From Photobacterium obscurum (GTDB taxonomy: Bacteria; Pseudomonadota; Gammaproteobacteria; Enterobacterales; Vibrionaceae): DNA of 64,000 bases. The notes beneath the pieces are model-generated. The model saw only the letters and a list, made by a program, of their open reading frames with translations. It did no database searches and was not told the origin of the DNA. Position numbers and translations under genes: made by a program. Where the stretch lies: contig NZ_JAKRRW010000021.1 in NCBI RefSeq assembly GCF_026191635.1, forward strand, positions 37,974 to 101,973, in the 5' to 3' direction. This document shows positions 52,648-62,518 of the stretch, one piece after another (positions within the stretch are counted from its first letter, which is position 1; every line of letters begins with the position of its first letter).

Positions 52648-53208
52648 ATGTATATCTTTGGCTATGGCAGCTTAATTAATGGTCATTCTCGGAAATTGAC
52701 GGGGCAAACAGGCGCTGCCATCCCCGCTGTTGCGAATGGTTTACTGCGTCATTGGGGAAAGGTAGATGGTCGTTACAAGATAGCCCCTTTAGTTGCTGTC
52801 GCTGGTGAGGGAAGTTGTAATGGGGTATTGGTCAAAATTAATCATGACTCTCTTATAGATTTCGACCGACGAGAGAGGGGGTACCGTCGAATCGAGTTGG
52901 ATCCCGCGACTATTTCTGCTACTGGCGGGGGATTGCTAACGGATCCGGTATGGGTATACGTGAAGACGGATCCTGAGCCTCCTTGTGAGGTGCAACCAAT
53001 TATGCAGACCTATGTTGATACTGTTTTGGCCGGTTGCCTGTCGATTTCCCGGCAATTTACCGAAACATTTGTTGAAACCACTCAGGGCTGGCATTATCCG
53101 TTTGAAAACGACCGCCATCAGCCAAAATATGGCAATCTTGCAGGGGTACCAGATGAATACCTGAAGCAAATTGATCGCTTGGTCGCCAATGTTCGTAATT
53201 CGATTTAA
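52648..53208 (+). CDS. Gamma-glutamylcyclotransferase-family protein
   Basis: The 186-residue protein starts MYIFGYGSLI, the glycine-rich YGSL loop of the GGCT/AIG2 fold. The probable catalytic Glu lies in FDRRERGY near residue 77. Family enzymes release 5-oxoproline from gamma-glutamyl compounds. It follows pxpC by 12 bp with GCGGAGG before the ATG, so this enzyme would make the substrate the three upstream subunits consume. The exact gamma-glutamyl substrate is not known. Confidence 0.85.
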   Translation: MYIFGYGSLINGHSRKLTGQTGAAIPAVANGLLRHWGKVDGRYKIAPLVAVAGEGSCNGVLVKINHDSLIDFDRRERGYRRIELDPATISATGGGLLTDPVWVYVKTDPEPPCEVQPIMQTYVDTVLAGCLSISRQFTETFVETTQGWHYPFENDRHQPKYGNLAGVPDEYLKQIDRLVANVRNSI

Positions 53209-53234
53209 TTCCCGTTATTCCAGCTAAGTTAAAA

Positions 53235-53486
53235 ATGGCAAAACCAAATAAGAAAGGACCGACCAAAACTGTTGATGTGTTTTGTTCCGGTTGTAAAACG
53301 CAATTGTTCAAATATCGCAAAGGGGGCAAGGGCGCTCTGGTGAAATGCTTTAAAGAACGGATCAGCAAGGATTATACCCTGCATCCATGTATCTGCCCTA
53401 ACTGCCAGGCTGTGTTTGCCAGAGATACGTTGGTAAGGGGTGCTCCCGCTTTTAAAATCATCGGTGGTAAGGTAATGATGAAGTAA
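53235..53486 (+). CDS. Small zinc-ribbon-like protein
   Basis: The 83-residue basic protein has two cysteine pairs, CSGCKT near residues 17-20 and CPNC near 54-57, plus lone cysteines (KCF, HPCI), forming a probable zinc ribbon. I do not recognise a named family. It starts 26 bp after the preceding gene, possibly in the same transcript, with only a weak TTAAAA leader. Role unknown; nucleic-acid binding is plausible. Confidence 0.65.
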   Translation: MAKPNKKGPTKTVDVFCSGCKTQLFKYRKGGKGALVKCFKERISKDYTLHPCICPNCQAVFARDTLVRGAPAFKIIGGKVMMK

Positions 53487-53507
53487 TCATGAGGCTTCGT
53501 AAGGTTG

Positions 53508-54263
53508 TTATCGCTTTTTAGCGGTCTGCAAGGCATCTGGCGGACACTGAATTTTCTTGCGGATAAGTATCGCTTTTAAGTTTATGAGCTTTCGTTTATA
53601 GGTTGCCTTCACGAGTTGGTAGTCAACATCTGGGGCGAACCACATCACTAACTTACGGTCATTTTTACGGGTTTGTTCGACTCTGATTGCTTTCACGCGG
53701 CCAAAGTGTGTCTGTATGGTCTCATCACGTTTTACTTCAAAGTGATAATGGTTTACCTCATCGGTATCCTGCAGTTTGAATTCGAATTTTTTTTTGCCTT
53801 CAATCAGATTTAATCGCAATTGGCTGCCCACAGCATCGCCGTCGAGCAACGGTAAGTCGTGGCTACTGAATCTGTCTGTAGAGCCATTACTACGCAATAC
53901 AGATTGGCGCCCGTCGTAACTGAATGTTGCAAGGGTACTTCCTGCCATCAGGCCAGTAATCTTGCGCTTAAAGGAGTGAGTTAAAAACGAATTTTGCTGC
54001 TCAGACCAATAGACCTTGCTGTCTTGCTTGAGCTTGGTTTTGGTTACCATTAAATCTACTTTGCTATAGGAGTGGATATCGACACGATTGTTTTGCCATT
54101 TTAATGTACGGGTAAAGTGCCCAATTTTGAGGTCGCTCCAATACAAGTCATAAGTAAATACCTTGTTACATTGGTGGAATATTGGTTGTGGCGCACTTTG
54201 TACTGCCCATGAAGACAGTAAACTACAGAGCCAAAGTAACATTACTGCGAATATTCTTTTCAC
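53508..54263 (-). CDS. Exported DUF3108-like protein
   Basis: The 251-residue protein has a signal peptide (IFAVMLLWLCSLLSSWAVQSA) and a beta-rich mature part with FTYDLYWSDLKIGHFTRTLKW, YWSEQQ and GRVKAIRVEQTR, the pattern of DUF3108 proteins. These are thought to be periplasmic or envelope proteins; the function is unknown. It is transcribed alone, convergent with the zinc-ribbon gene. Confidence 0.7.
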   Translation of the reverse strand: MKRIFAVMLLWLCSLLSSWAVQSAPQPIFHQCNKVFTYDLYWSDLKIGHFTRTLKWQNNRVDIHSYSKVDLMVTKTKLKQDSKVYWSEQQNSFLTHSFKRKITGLMAGSTLATFSYDGRQSVLRSNGSTDRFSSHDLPLLDGDAVGSQLRLNLIEGKKKFEFKLQDTDEVNHYHFEVKRDETIQTHFGRVKAIRVEQTRKNDRKLVMWFAPDVDYQLVKATYKRKLINLKAILIRKKIQCPPDALQTAKKR

Positions 54264-54426
54264 CTGAACTCCGTATCACCGACATGCTCCATCAATAAAA
54301 CGTTAGCAGTGAGAGTCAAATTGCGCAAAAAAGTCGCCGGTCTTCGGAAGTGGTGAGAAGATATGTTGTCAGGAAGGTATATGCAGACTGCAAGCAGCCT
54401 GCATCGTTGATGGAATATCGCGGTTG

Positions 54427-55974
54427 TTACTTCAGTAATCGTTTGAGGATTTTACCCGTAGCTGTCATTGGCAGGCTCTCGACAACCTCGACCTGGCGAG
54501 GGTATTTGTAGTCTGCAAGACGCTCCCGTCCCCATGCGATAAAGGTTTTGTTGTTGGTCTTGGCGCCTTCTTTGAGAACAATGAAGGCCTTCACTTCTTC
54601 GCCGTAGGTTTTATGCGGTACGCCGATAACTGCCACGAAGTGCACATCCGGATGGGTCATGAAGGTTTCTTCTATATCTCGTGGATAGATATTGTAACCG
54701 CCACGAATAATGACCTCTTTAAGGCGATCGACAACATAGACATAGTGATCTTCATCCATTCTGACGATATCACCGGTATGTAGCCAGCCATCAACGACGG
54801 TTTTAGCGGTTTCTTCGGGCTTTTTATAATAACCTTTCATGACATTATGGCCACGGATCAGCAGTTCGCCTTCTTTACCTTGCGGAACTTCGTTGCCTTG
54901 GTCATCAACAACCTTCATGGTCACACCGGGCAGAGGCTGCCCGATACTGCCGGGCTTGCGTTCGTACTCCAGGTGGTTGAAGGCGGCAACCGGAGAAGAC
55001 TCTGAAAGGCCATAGCCTTCAATAACCGGGACATTCAGTTTCGCTTCGAACTGCTTCAGAATTTCAACTGGCATCGAGGCTCCACCAGAAATTGCGACTT
55101 TTAGGGTCTCGGCAATGTCTTTGATATAGTCACCGCCATGTTTCTCGGCAAAGGCAAGCAGGCCGATAAACATTGTCGGTACCCCAGCGATATGGGTGAC
55201 TTTATGCTGGTGCATTTGCTGCATGACCGTTTTAGGAACAAACCGGGGGATCAGAACCAGTGCACTACCTGCCAGTATGGATGTATTCATGATCAGCGAT
55301 TGGCCAAAGGTATGAAATAGCGGCAGGATTGCCATGCTAACGTCTGTTCCTGTCTGGTTTGTCAGGGTCTGGCAGGCTTGGGCATTACATAGCATGTTGC
55401 TCTGGCTCAGCTCGGCACCTTTTGCCCGTCCTGTGGTGCCTGAAGTGTAGAGGATCACGCAGGTATCTTCGGCACGACGGTAAACGGTACTAAATTCCGT
55501 GTCCTCTGATTGCAGCCATTGATTAAAACGGTGGGCTTGTTGCGGGATAGGAGTTTCTTCACCCTCCGATTCGATGAGGATAAAGTGTTTACAGCTCTCC
55601 GCCTGAGTATAACCTTCGTAGCAGTATTGCCCGGATGGTAGTGTGCTGTTGCCTTGGAAGCTGATTAGGGCCACAGCGTCAGAGTCATCAAGGTGATAGG
55701 CAACTTCTGGTCCCTTTAGCATGATATTCAATGGTACGGTGATCGCCCCTACTTTTTGAATCGCGTAATAACCAATAATAAATGCTGGTGTGTTCGGACA
55801 TGAAATTGCGACTTTATCATCAGGTTTAATTCCGAGCTTCACTAACTGGTTTGCGACTTGGTTGACCATGACATTCAATTGTTGGTAATTGATTGTCTGA
55901 TCATGAAAAATGATAGCGGTATTGTTGCCTCGGAAGATGGCATTGCGTTCTAGGTTAGTGGCTAGGTTATACAT
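54427..55974 (-). CDS. Acyl-CoA synthetase (AMP-binding, FadD-like)
   Basis: The 515-residue ANL-superfamily enzyme has the P-loop ILYTSGTTGRAKGAELS, VIEGYGLSESSP, GWLHTGDIVRMDEDHYVYVVDRLKEVI and the catalytic lysine in PMTATGKILKR. It activates fatty or related acids with CoA and ATP. It is shorter than E. coli FadD and closer to medium/long-chain ligases of vibrios; the exact acid is open. It is transcribed alone; the ATG is at 55974. Confidence 0.9.
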   Translation of the reverse strand: MYNLATNLERNAIFRGNNTAIIFHDQTINYQQLNVMVNQVANQLVKLGIKPDDKVAISCPNTPAFIIGYYAIQKVGAITVPLNIMLKGPEVAYHLDDSDAVALISFQGNSTLPSGQYCYEGYTQAESCKHFILIESEGEETPIPQQAHRFNQWLQSEDTEFSTVYRRAEDTCVILYTSGTTGRAKGAELSQSNMLCNAQACQTLTNQTGTDVSMAILPLFHTFGQSLIMNTSILAGSALVLIPRFVPKTVMQQMHQHKVTHIAGVPTMFIGLLAFAEKHGGDYIKDIAETLKVAISGGASMPVEILKQFEAKLNVPVIEGYGLSESSPVAAFNHLEYERKPGSIGQPLPGVTMKVVDDQGNEVPQGKEGELLIRGHNVMKGYYKKPEETAKTVVDGWLHTGDIVRMDEDHYVYVVDRLKEVIIRGGYNIYPRDIEETFMTHPDVHFVAVIGVPHKTYGEEVKAFIVLKEGAKTNNKTFIAWGRERLADYKYPRQVEVVESLPMTATGKILKRLLK

Positions 55975-56433
55975 ACTTACCTGTTCTTATTGTGATGTTG
56001 CAATGGGAAGATTGTATTACACTCACGAGGAAAAGTGCCGTTATGATTGTAAAACTGCTATAAGCCCCCAAATTATATCCAACCTATTGAGTATTTTTAG
56101 CGCCTTTGAATTGAGTATGTTAACCACATTCCCCTCCCTGAAACATGAAGCCTTGCGAGTCTATGTAGTTTGTGGCTGTGCAATTTTTGATTTTTCTGAT
56201 AAAAAATATTAATTTTTTTTTTCAAATAAATGTAATTCCTTTCAAGGAGTTATTACCAATACAGATCTACTTGTACCATTCCCGCCCAACGCGTAATTGT
56301 TAAAGTTCTGAATATATAGGATTTTTGATGCTTCGCCATAGCGAAGAAATGTGACCGTTTGATGTCGTTAATTTGACGATTTGCAGTCGCGCTCCTATTT
56401 TTTATTTTGGTTTAACTGAGAGAGGTTGGTGAG
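55975..56433. other. Intergenic DNA with one small hairpin
   Basis: The only structure I can point to is CTTCGC-cata-GCGAAG (56332-56347), without a T tract. No gene or RNA is recognisable. Confidence 0.5.
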
Positions 56434-56652
56434 ATGAAAAAAATGAACTCGGCATATCGATTACAGATCATTAAAGAAGTCGCCACGAGAAGGCGTTTGG
56501 TGGAGCAAGGGGATCCGATGGCCTGTCATATCTCTCAGTTACTAGAGGAGCGAAGTCAGAAGTTGCCCGCAGTTGAAAGGCAGTTCAGCGGTTGTCACTA
56601 TGATGATCAGGTAGGAGGTTGGGTGAGCAACTACTGGGATGTAAATAAGTAA
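56434..56652 (+). CDS. Small hypothetical protein
   Basis: A 72-residue protein starting KKMNSAYRLQIIKEVATRRR and ending GGWVSNYWDVNK, with no recognised domain, signal or membrane segment. GAGAGGTTGGTGAG upstream of the ATG is a plausible ribosome site. Its charged, non-repetitive composition looks like a real cytoplasmic protein. Confidence 0.55.
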   Translation: MKKMNSAYRLQIIKEVATRRRLVEQGDPMACHISQLLEERSQKLPAVERQFSGCHYDDQVGGWVSNYWDVNK

Positions 56653-56830
56653 CTTGGCTATACAATGAAAGGGACCGGTGGATAATGTGGCGCTAGCACG
56701 TATTGTTCCGGTTCCTACTGGTTTGCATATCTTCTTCTCGCTTTAATTTCGTAATGAAAAGTACTCGAAGACTGGAACTAAATAATTGACTGAGGTACAT
56801 TGCCTCGTCAATGTTTTGTTAGGTCGACGA

Positions 56831-57304
56831 ATGAACTACGTAGAGTTAGATAGCTATTCCCGAAAGTGGATTTTTACCCACGCATCTATGCCTGTCGAGG
56901 CAGCCGATTTAGAACAGATAAAACCTTTTACTCAGGCGCGTTCAGCGCAAATCTGGCGTGAGCATATTAGCGCTCATAGCCCGGATGCTGATCACTTTGA
57001 AAAAGGTGATTGGGCACATGATCAGAAGATTTGGTCTGAATCGATAGACTGGCAGCAAGCCTGGGATAGTGATGATATTGACCTACCACCAGAGATGGCT
57101 GATTTTATTGATTGGGAAGATAACACCACGGTCTTTTTCTGTTACGAAAAATACAATGTCATTGAGACAAAATGGGGTGTATTCAAACGCAATTGGAAGA
57201 ACTTTTTGTTTTTCGATGATGGCCCGATGTTGATTGGTCGCAAAAAAAAGCAAACGTTGTGGTTCAATTCAAACGGCACTTTTAAGTGTACGAACCGTAG
57301 CTAA
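56831..57304 (+). CDS. DUF2947-like protein
   Basis: The 157-residue acidic, aromatic-rich protein begins MNYVELDSYSRKWIFTH and contains FEKGDWAHDQKIW and VFFCYEKYNVIETKWGVFKRNW. It resembles the DUF2947 family of vibrios, of unknown function. I start it at the ATG at 56831, as the upstream extension to 56786 looks unconserved. A strong terminator follows at 57351. Confidence 0.72.
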   Translation: MNYVELDSYSRKWIFTHASMPVEAADLEQIKPFTQARSAQIWREHISAHSPDADHFEKGDWAHDQKIWSESIDWQQAWDSDDIDLPPEMADFIDWEDNTTVFFCYEKYNVIETKWGVFKRNWKNFLFFDDGPMLIGRKKKQTLWFNSNGTFKCTNRS

Positions 57305-57350
57305 TACCGTACCGATTTACCTCCTATCAAGATAGGTATAGTCAACTTTT

Positions 57351-57380
57351 AATAACGTCATCCTATCGGATGACGTTATT
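57351..57380. terminator. Bidirectional terminator
   Basis: The perfect 13-bp stem AATAACGTCATCC/GGATGACGTTATT with loop tatc lies between the convergent DUF2947-like and pirin genes. Confidence 0.88.
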
Positions 57381-57430
57381 GTATAGGACGACAAACCTAT
57401 CCACAGTGAGAGATGAAACCCAGTTAGTTT

Positions 57431-58261
57431 TTATCTCCTTCGGTTTGCCATCAGTTGCTTAATTCGTTCCTCACCCAATACCAAGTTAGCTGCTGAGGAA
57501 TGGATAGAGTTGCCCGATGAAATTAAAGGCTGATGCAAGGGTTCACCCAAAGTAACAAAAAATCGAGCGCCAATACTGCCAGTTTTGATCTCTAGCGGAA
57601 GAGATGAAGAATGTAACGTCCCCATTTGATGGGGATGAAGTTGATTGCCGCTGATATAGATGTTGCCGGATCGGACATAAATGAATCCGGTGGTTTGGTT
57701 ATTGTCTGGTTCAAATTGCCAAATGCCATAAGGCGAGATCATAATATCGAGGTACGTAACGGCAATACTATATTGAATAGGACTGATCGAATCTTTGTAA
57801 CTTCCAATGAGGATTTTGGTGGTAGAGTCGGGCTCTTCTACTAATGGGATCTGGGCTGACGAGATGTTGATACTTGAGGCTTCGGCCATTTCAGTCTCAC
57901 CAGCAGGAAGAGCCGTCCATAAACTAAATGACTCGACCCGGCCATCTTGTGGCGTCATGGTATCTTTGTGAATGATTCCGTTGCCTGATGTCATGATGTG
58001 GAGATCGCCGCTTGCCAACGTGACGCGGTTGCCTGATGAGTCAATATGCCGCAACTTTCCTGTTACTGGATAACTAACAGCATCCACCCCGGAATGGCCA
58101 TGATAGTCGAGCCCGGTTGTTCGGAGGACTTCTTTGGCTTCGAAATGATCCCAAAGTACAAAAGGATCAAGTTCACTGATGTTGTCGGCATTGATAAACG
58201 CGGTGATAGCCCCGGTTTTTTGCCCATAACGAATTTTTAGTATCTTTCTTGTATTTCTCAT
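57431..58261 (-). CDS. Pirin-family cupin protein
   Basis: The 276-residue bicupin has the pirin metal-site segments FVLWDHFEA, GLDYHGHSGVDAVSYPVTGKLRHIDS and IMTSGNGIIHKDTM. Some bacterial pirins oxidise quercetin, others regulate; which applies here is unknown. It is transcribed alone. Confidence 0.85.
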   Translation of the reverse strand: MRNTRKILKIRYGQKTGAITAFINADNISELDPFVLWDHFEAKEVLRTTGLDYHGHSGVDAVSYPVTGKLRHIDSSGNRVTLASGDLHIMTSGNGIIHKDTMTPQDGRVESFSLWTALPAGETEMAEASSINISSAQIPLVEEPDSTTKILIGSYKDSISPIQYSIAVTYLDIMISPYGIWQFEPDNNQTTGFIYVRSGNIYISGNQLHPHQMGTLHSSSLPLEIKTGSIGARFFVTLGEPLHQPLISSGNSIHSSAANLVLGEERIKQLMANRRR

Positions 58262-58617
58262 GATCGGTCACCGACTATCATGATGATTTATCTATCGCAG
58301 CTCATGAACTCACAGGTGTCCAATCGACTAGATGTTTGAACGGTGATTCATGGTTTAATAGTGAAATTTATAGATTAAATCTTAGACCTAAGACGCTGAT
58401 TTGAACAAGTAAGAAACGGGAATTAAAACAAGAAAAGCGTAGTCCTGAAAGTGTCTATTTAATACCAATCTGGATGAGTGAGTGTTTAGATCATTGTGTA
58501 GGAATAATTGTATAAGGTAAGGAAAAATTTGCAGTAACCAGTGGTTCTTATTACCTACTTATTTAACAAAATAAGTCAAACGCAGCCCTTGGTATTAGGG
58601 GGACGTCGAAAATATCA
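58262..58617. other. Intergenic DNA between fadL and the pirin gene
   Basis: No gene is visible. An AATACCAATCTGGATGAGTGAG stretch near 58,460 looks like a fragment of an interspersed vibrio repeat, but no second copy lies in the window. Confidence 0.4.
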
Positions 58618-58637
58618 AAGCCCTCGTGTGAGGGCTT
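58618..58637 (-). terminator. Terminator of fadL
   Basis: The stem AAGCCCTC-loop-GAGGGCTT is followed on the minus strand by TGATATTTT, 29 bases past the fadL stop. Confidence 0.75.
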
Positions 58638-58665
58638 CGGAAACTAGGGGGATTAATTTTAGGCG

Positions 58666-59961
58666 TTAAAAAGATCGGCTGTACTGAAGACCTACAAGGA
58701 TTGCATCTGCCCGGGTGGTCGCTCCTGTAATGGATGGAACCGGTAGAGCGTCGTTAAGGTTTTCGTCAAATGTAACGTCTTCGCCCATCAAGTAAGTGAA
58801 GCCAAAGTCGATGTTTTCCTTATCATTTAAATGATAGGTAAAACCGGTAGAGAACCAGTGACGGTCTGAGTCCGGAATAGATATCGACTTCAGTTCATCC
58901 GTTGCAGAGATGTCATACATGTAACCAGCACGTAGGGTCCAATCATTGTTCAGGTAGTAGGTACCACCAATAGAAATGTGACCTGCATCCTTCCATTGAT
59001 ATTCTTTGTCTAGCCCCGCTATGTGCAGTGTATCGAAGGCACTCCACTCAACCCACTGCAGGCTATAGTGAGCCGCAAATTTGTCTGTTAGGCGGTGGTA
59101 ACCCGAGAATTCAGCCATATCGGGCAGTGGCAGATCCATGGAATCAGCTTCATTGGTCCCTGCTTTAACATCGCCTTTAGCCTCGACGGTGGGGCTGAAA
59201 CGATAGCTTAAGCCGAAGCGATGATTTTCATTGACCTCATAGACAACACCCGCATTCCAGCCCAGGGCAAAACCAGAGGCTTCAACGTCAATAACATTTT
59301 CTTTGATATCACTACATAGGGCTTTTTTACCACCGATAGCGAGACAGGCTTCTGCATCAAAATCGCGCTTTAAATCTCCCACACCATAAATTATATCAAG
59401 TCCGGCACCGACACTGAGGCTTTCGTTCAGGCGATATGAGAGGCTGGTACCTAAGTTCATGCTTTTTACACTGGTTTTACCGCCAAAAATAGAGGCTGCA
59501 AAGTCATCTTCAAATTCGGTTGCGGTTCCAAAGTTTGAATAGGCGGAAATCCCCCATGCCCACTGGTCATTGATAGGCACCACTAAATGCAGGTTTGGTA
59601 CAAAGGAATTACCACCAATGTCATCTGTACCAGAAATGTCATACTGGTTTGATTCAAGACCCAGAACTTCACTGCCATTAGTTATGAGGCTAGGTTGGTT
59701 ATAGGTGCCTTCTTTAATACTGACGTCAGTCGCGATGTAGTTAAAGCCCAATGAGAGGTTGGCTTCTTTGAACAGAGCCATTGCCGCCGGGTTTCGGGCG
59801 GCGACGGAGGCATTATCGGCAATGACCGCATCGCCTGCGAAAGCGCGACCAAGGCCGGTTGCAGATTGGCTATTTAATTGAAAACCTGCTGCCAGTGAAG
59901 GAGCAGACGAAAATGCAATGGCTGAGAGAACAGCACAAGATAATAGACGCTTCTTGAACAT
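58666..59961 (-). CDS. fadL: Long-chain fatty acid outer-membrane transporter FadL
   Basis: The 431-residue protein has a signal peptide ending SSAPSLAA, then GFQLNSQSATGLGRAFAGDAVIADNASVAARNPAAM, the FadL N-terminal hatch sequence. GWNAGVVYEVNENHRFGLSYR and a terminal Phe (VGLQYSRSF) mark the barrel. It moves long-chain fatty acids across the outer membrane. A strong FadR-type operator lies 86 bp upstream of its start. Confidence 0.93.
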   Translation of the reverse strand: MFKKRLLSCAVLSAIAFSSAPSLAAGFQLNSQSATGLGRAFAGDAVIADNASVAARNPAAMALFKEANLSLGFNYIATDVSIKEGTYNQPSLITNGSEVLGLESNQYDISGTDDIGGNSFVPNLHLVVPINDQWAWGISAYSNFGTATEFEDDFAASIFGGKTSVKSMNLGTSLSYRLNESLSVGAGLDIIYGVGDLKRDFDAEACLAIGGKKALCSDIKENVIDVEASGFALGWNAGVVYEVNENHRFGLSYRFSPTVEAKGDVKAGTNEADSMDLPLPDMAEFSGYHRLTDKFAAHYSLQWVEWSAFDTLHIAGLDKEYQWKDAGHISIGGTYYLNNDWTLRAGYMYDISATDELKSISIPDSDRHWFSTGFTYHLNDKENIDFGFTYLMGEDVTFDENLNDALPVPSITGATTRADAILVGLQYSRSF

Positions 59962-60046
59962 AATTAGACTTATTTTAATTTTTAACTGTGGATAGAAATG
60001 ACGGATGTCATTAATTTGTCGAGAGTTTAGGTGTTGTGTTTATTTA

Positions 60047-60063
60047 AACAAATCAGACCAGTT
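60047..60063 (-). promoter_or_regulatory. FadR operator upstream of fadL
   Basis: On the minus strand AACTGGTCTGATTTGTT matches the FadR operator consensus ANCTGGTCNGANNTGTT at nearly every fixed position. FadR represses fadL when acyl-CoA is absent in E. coli and vibrios. Confidence 0.75.
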
Positions 60064-60248
60064 GGAAGGTAATAAACAATGAGAATAAGAGTGGAGATTT
60101 ATGTTTATTAAGGGTTACGGTGATTGGTTATATTTATGGTTAAAGATTCTTTAATAAAAAAAGCAATGAAACATGTATTACATAATTCAAATGTTAGAGT
60201 GAGTATTCTAATTGTCCTAAGTTTTGAGTCAATATGATTGCTGATATA

Positions 60249-60272
60249 TTATATACTGAGTGAAGTATATAA
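60249..60272. promoter_or_regulatory. 24-bp palindrome in the fadL-esterase gap
   Basis: TTATATACT-gagtga-AGTATATAA has perfect 9-bp arms. It could be an operator for the esterase gene 400 bp downstream or a hairpin; the remaining 59,962-60,673 region is AT-rich and shows no gene. Confidence 0.4.
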
Positions 60273-60673
60273 CAACTATGTTTTATGATTCGGTGGTAAT
60301 CTATTGTTAATGTAGATTGTTTTATTGTTACGTTTGATTTTGCTTGTTGTAAGTTGCTGTATTTTCAGGTGGTTGTTCTTTTTTTGTTATTGTCGCGAGC
60401 AAATTGTTCAGGTTTGAAGTTTAAGCATTTTTTTTTCATATTTAACCTTAATTGGGTATTCGTCTTGGCGATAAATTTAATAGTTTACTGTGGTTTTTTC
60501 TACTTTTTAACAACGTCCGACCAGATTGAATAACATTTATTTTATATCTGAATTAGTTATAATTTTTTCGAAAACGAACATCACTCCCGCTGAATTAGTT
60601 TAGTTTAAATAATTAGACTATTAGATTGATAATTCTATTCGGTTAAACAAGAAGCATATTAAAGATATTTATA

Positions 60674-62473
60674 ATGAAAATAAAAAAACAAAAATTCATA
60701 GCGGTGGCTATCGCCCTATCTTTAACTGCCTGTAATGAAGACAGTGCAATTGATGATAAAAAAATAGAGAAAGTTGAATACGTAACAGTGACCGCTAAAA
60801 ACGGTGCAACAGTGACCGGTAAGGTTGAATCTGGCGAGAGCGTCGAATCCTTTAAAGGTATTCAGTATGCGACAAGCGAGCGTTTTGAACATAGTGAGAT
60901 GCAGGCGCTTGCTGGCAGTATTGATGCGACTGAGTTCGGCGCAATTTGTCCACAGTTAGGGGAAAAGGCGGGGCAGCAATCCGAGGATTGTTTGTTCCTG
61001 AATATCTGGCGCCCTCAAGGTATCGAGGCTGGTGAAAATTTGCCGGTTTATGTGTTTATCCACGGCGGTTCGTTTGAAACGGGCGCGGGATCAACGTTGG
61101 TAAACCACGGTGATACGATCGTTTCCCAGGGCGCAGAAGATAATAACCGCTTTATTTCAGTTTCGATTAACTACCGGGTGGGTCTGCTAGGTAGTTTATG
61201 GACAAATGATGACAAAGGCGGAAACTACGGTATCGGCGATCAGAAAAAAGCGCTGGAGTGGGTTAACGAGAATATCGCCGATTTTGGCGGTAACCCTGCC
61301 GATGTCACCGTATTCGGTGAAAGTGCCGGTGCAATGTCGATTGGTATTTTGCAGCAAGAAACGCCTAAGCCAGAGGCAAGTGTGGCTGGGAAATATTATC
61401 AGCGCGCAATCATGCAGAGCAACCCGTATGGCCTGGCGTATAAGAACTATGATTCAGCAGAAAAACTGCAACAGACTCTGAGACAATATGTTGCTGATGA
61501 GCCTAAATTTGAGGGGAAGACGTTAGAGCAGCTTTCTTTAGAGCAGATAAAAGATGTTCAGGCATACGCCAAGTCAGGGGCTGTATTGCTTGATTCCTTG
61601 CTGAAGTTCGCACCGGCCACATCAGGCATGCTGCCATTTGCGCCATATATTGAGCAAAAGAAAAATATTTGGGGGAATGTTGTCGTTGAAGGTTACCATT
61701 TGACGGAGCAGCCGGTTGATACCCAATTTTCGGTTCCTACCGTCATCGGCTTTAATACTGACGAATCGAATATCTTTACTTCGATGCTGGAAGCCTTGCT
61801 GTTTGTCAACATTGAAGACAATGATGGTAAATACGTTATTGATCACCCGGCAATTCCTGACCTAGTCAGAAACAACAATATGTATGACCTGTCTGTTCGT
61901 GCCTTTTATGGCTTCAACGGAGTACTCAAGGCTCAGAAACTACTCGGCATGGAAAATTATCAGCCGGAAGACGATAGTACTTTGGAAGGCTCCAGCAATA
62001 ATGTTGCGAAGTTCAGGATGCTTGCCAATGACATGCTCTTTACCTGTGCGTCTCGTAAAGTAGTACAAAACCAGGCCGATAATAATAATGGCTCGAATTT
62101 AACGACAATGTATCACTTCGATTATGCGCCGAGCTTCAACTTCTGGCCGCTGAGTGTATCACCGTTGACGTCGTTAAGTTGTCTTAACAAGGATGGCTCG
62201 GGCAAAGCTTGCCATGCGGCTGAATTGCCGTTTGTCTTCAATAAGGCTGTGGATATTGCCTCGCAAAAGGTTTATACCACGAAAGCCGACCGAGCATTGA
62301 TGGACTCTATGTCACGGCAGTGGTTTAAGGCCGACACATTTACCGGTACTGAAATGGTGACAAGTCGTGATAATGCGGTAATGATCAATAGCGGTGGTTT
62401 TAATAGTATTGATAGCTGGGATGACACAATGAATGACTCCCGTTGTAAAGACGTCAGTGATCTTTTGTTGTAA
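60674..62473 (+). CDS. Lipoprotein type-B carboxylesterase
   Basis: The 599-residue protein has a lipobox (LSLTAC, Cys at ~20) and the esterase fold: oxyanion segment VFIHGGSFETGAG, nucleophile elbow GESAG with Ser217, and IGFNTDESNIF. A C-terminal His-bearing segment CHAAELPFVFNKA completes the triad region. It would be anchored in the envelope, hydrolysing carboxylic esters; the substrate is unknown. The gap upstream is long and AT-rich, and nothing suggests an operon. Confidence 0.87.
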   Translation: MKIKKQKFIAVAIALSLTACNEDSAIDDKKIEKVEYVTVTAKNGATVTGKVESGESVESFKGIQYATSERFEHSEMQALAGSIDATEFGAICPQLGEKAGQQSEDCLFLNIWRPQGIEAGENLPVYVFIHGGSFETGAGSTLVNHGDTIVSQGAEDNNRFISVSINYRVGLLGSLWTNDDKGGNYGIGDQKKALEWVNENIADFGGNPADVTVFGESAGAMSIGILQQETPKPEASVAGKYYQRAIMQSNPYGLAYKNYDSAEKLQQTLRQYVADEPKFEGKTLEQLSLEQIKDVQAYAKSGAVLLDSLLKFAPATSGMLPFAPYIEQKKNIWGNVVVEGYHLTEQPVDTQFSVPTVIGFNTDESNIFTSMLEALLFVNIEDNDGKYVIDHPAIPDLVRNNNMYDLSVRAFYGFNGVLKAQKLLGMENYQPEDDSTLEGSSNNVAKFRMLANDMLFTCASRKVVQNQADNNNGSNLTTMYHFDYAPSFNFWPLSVSPLTSLSCLNKDGSGKACHAAELPFVFNKAVDIASQKVYTTKADRALMDSMSRQWFKADTFTGTEMVTSRDNAVMINSGGFNSIDSWDDTMNDSRCKDVSDLLL

Positions 62474-62518
62474 TTGATGTGATGACAAGGGTGGCTGCAT
62501 CTCCGCCCTTGTTGACCT

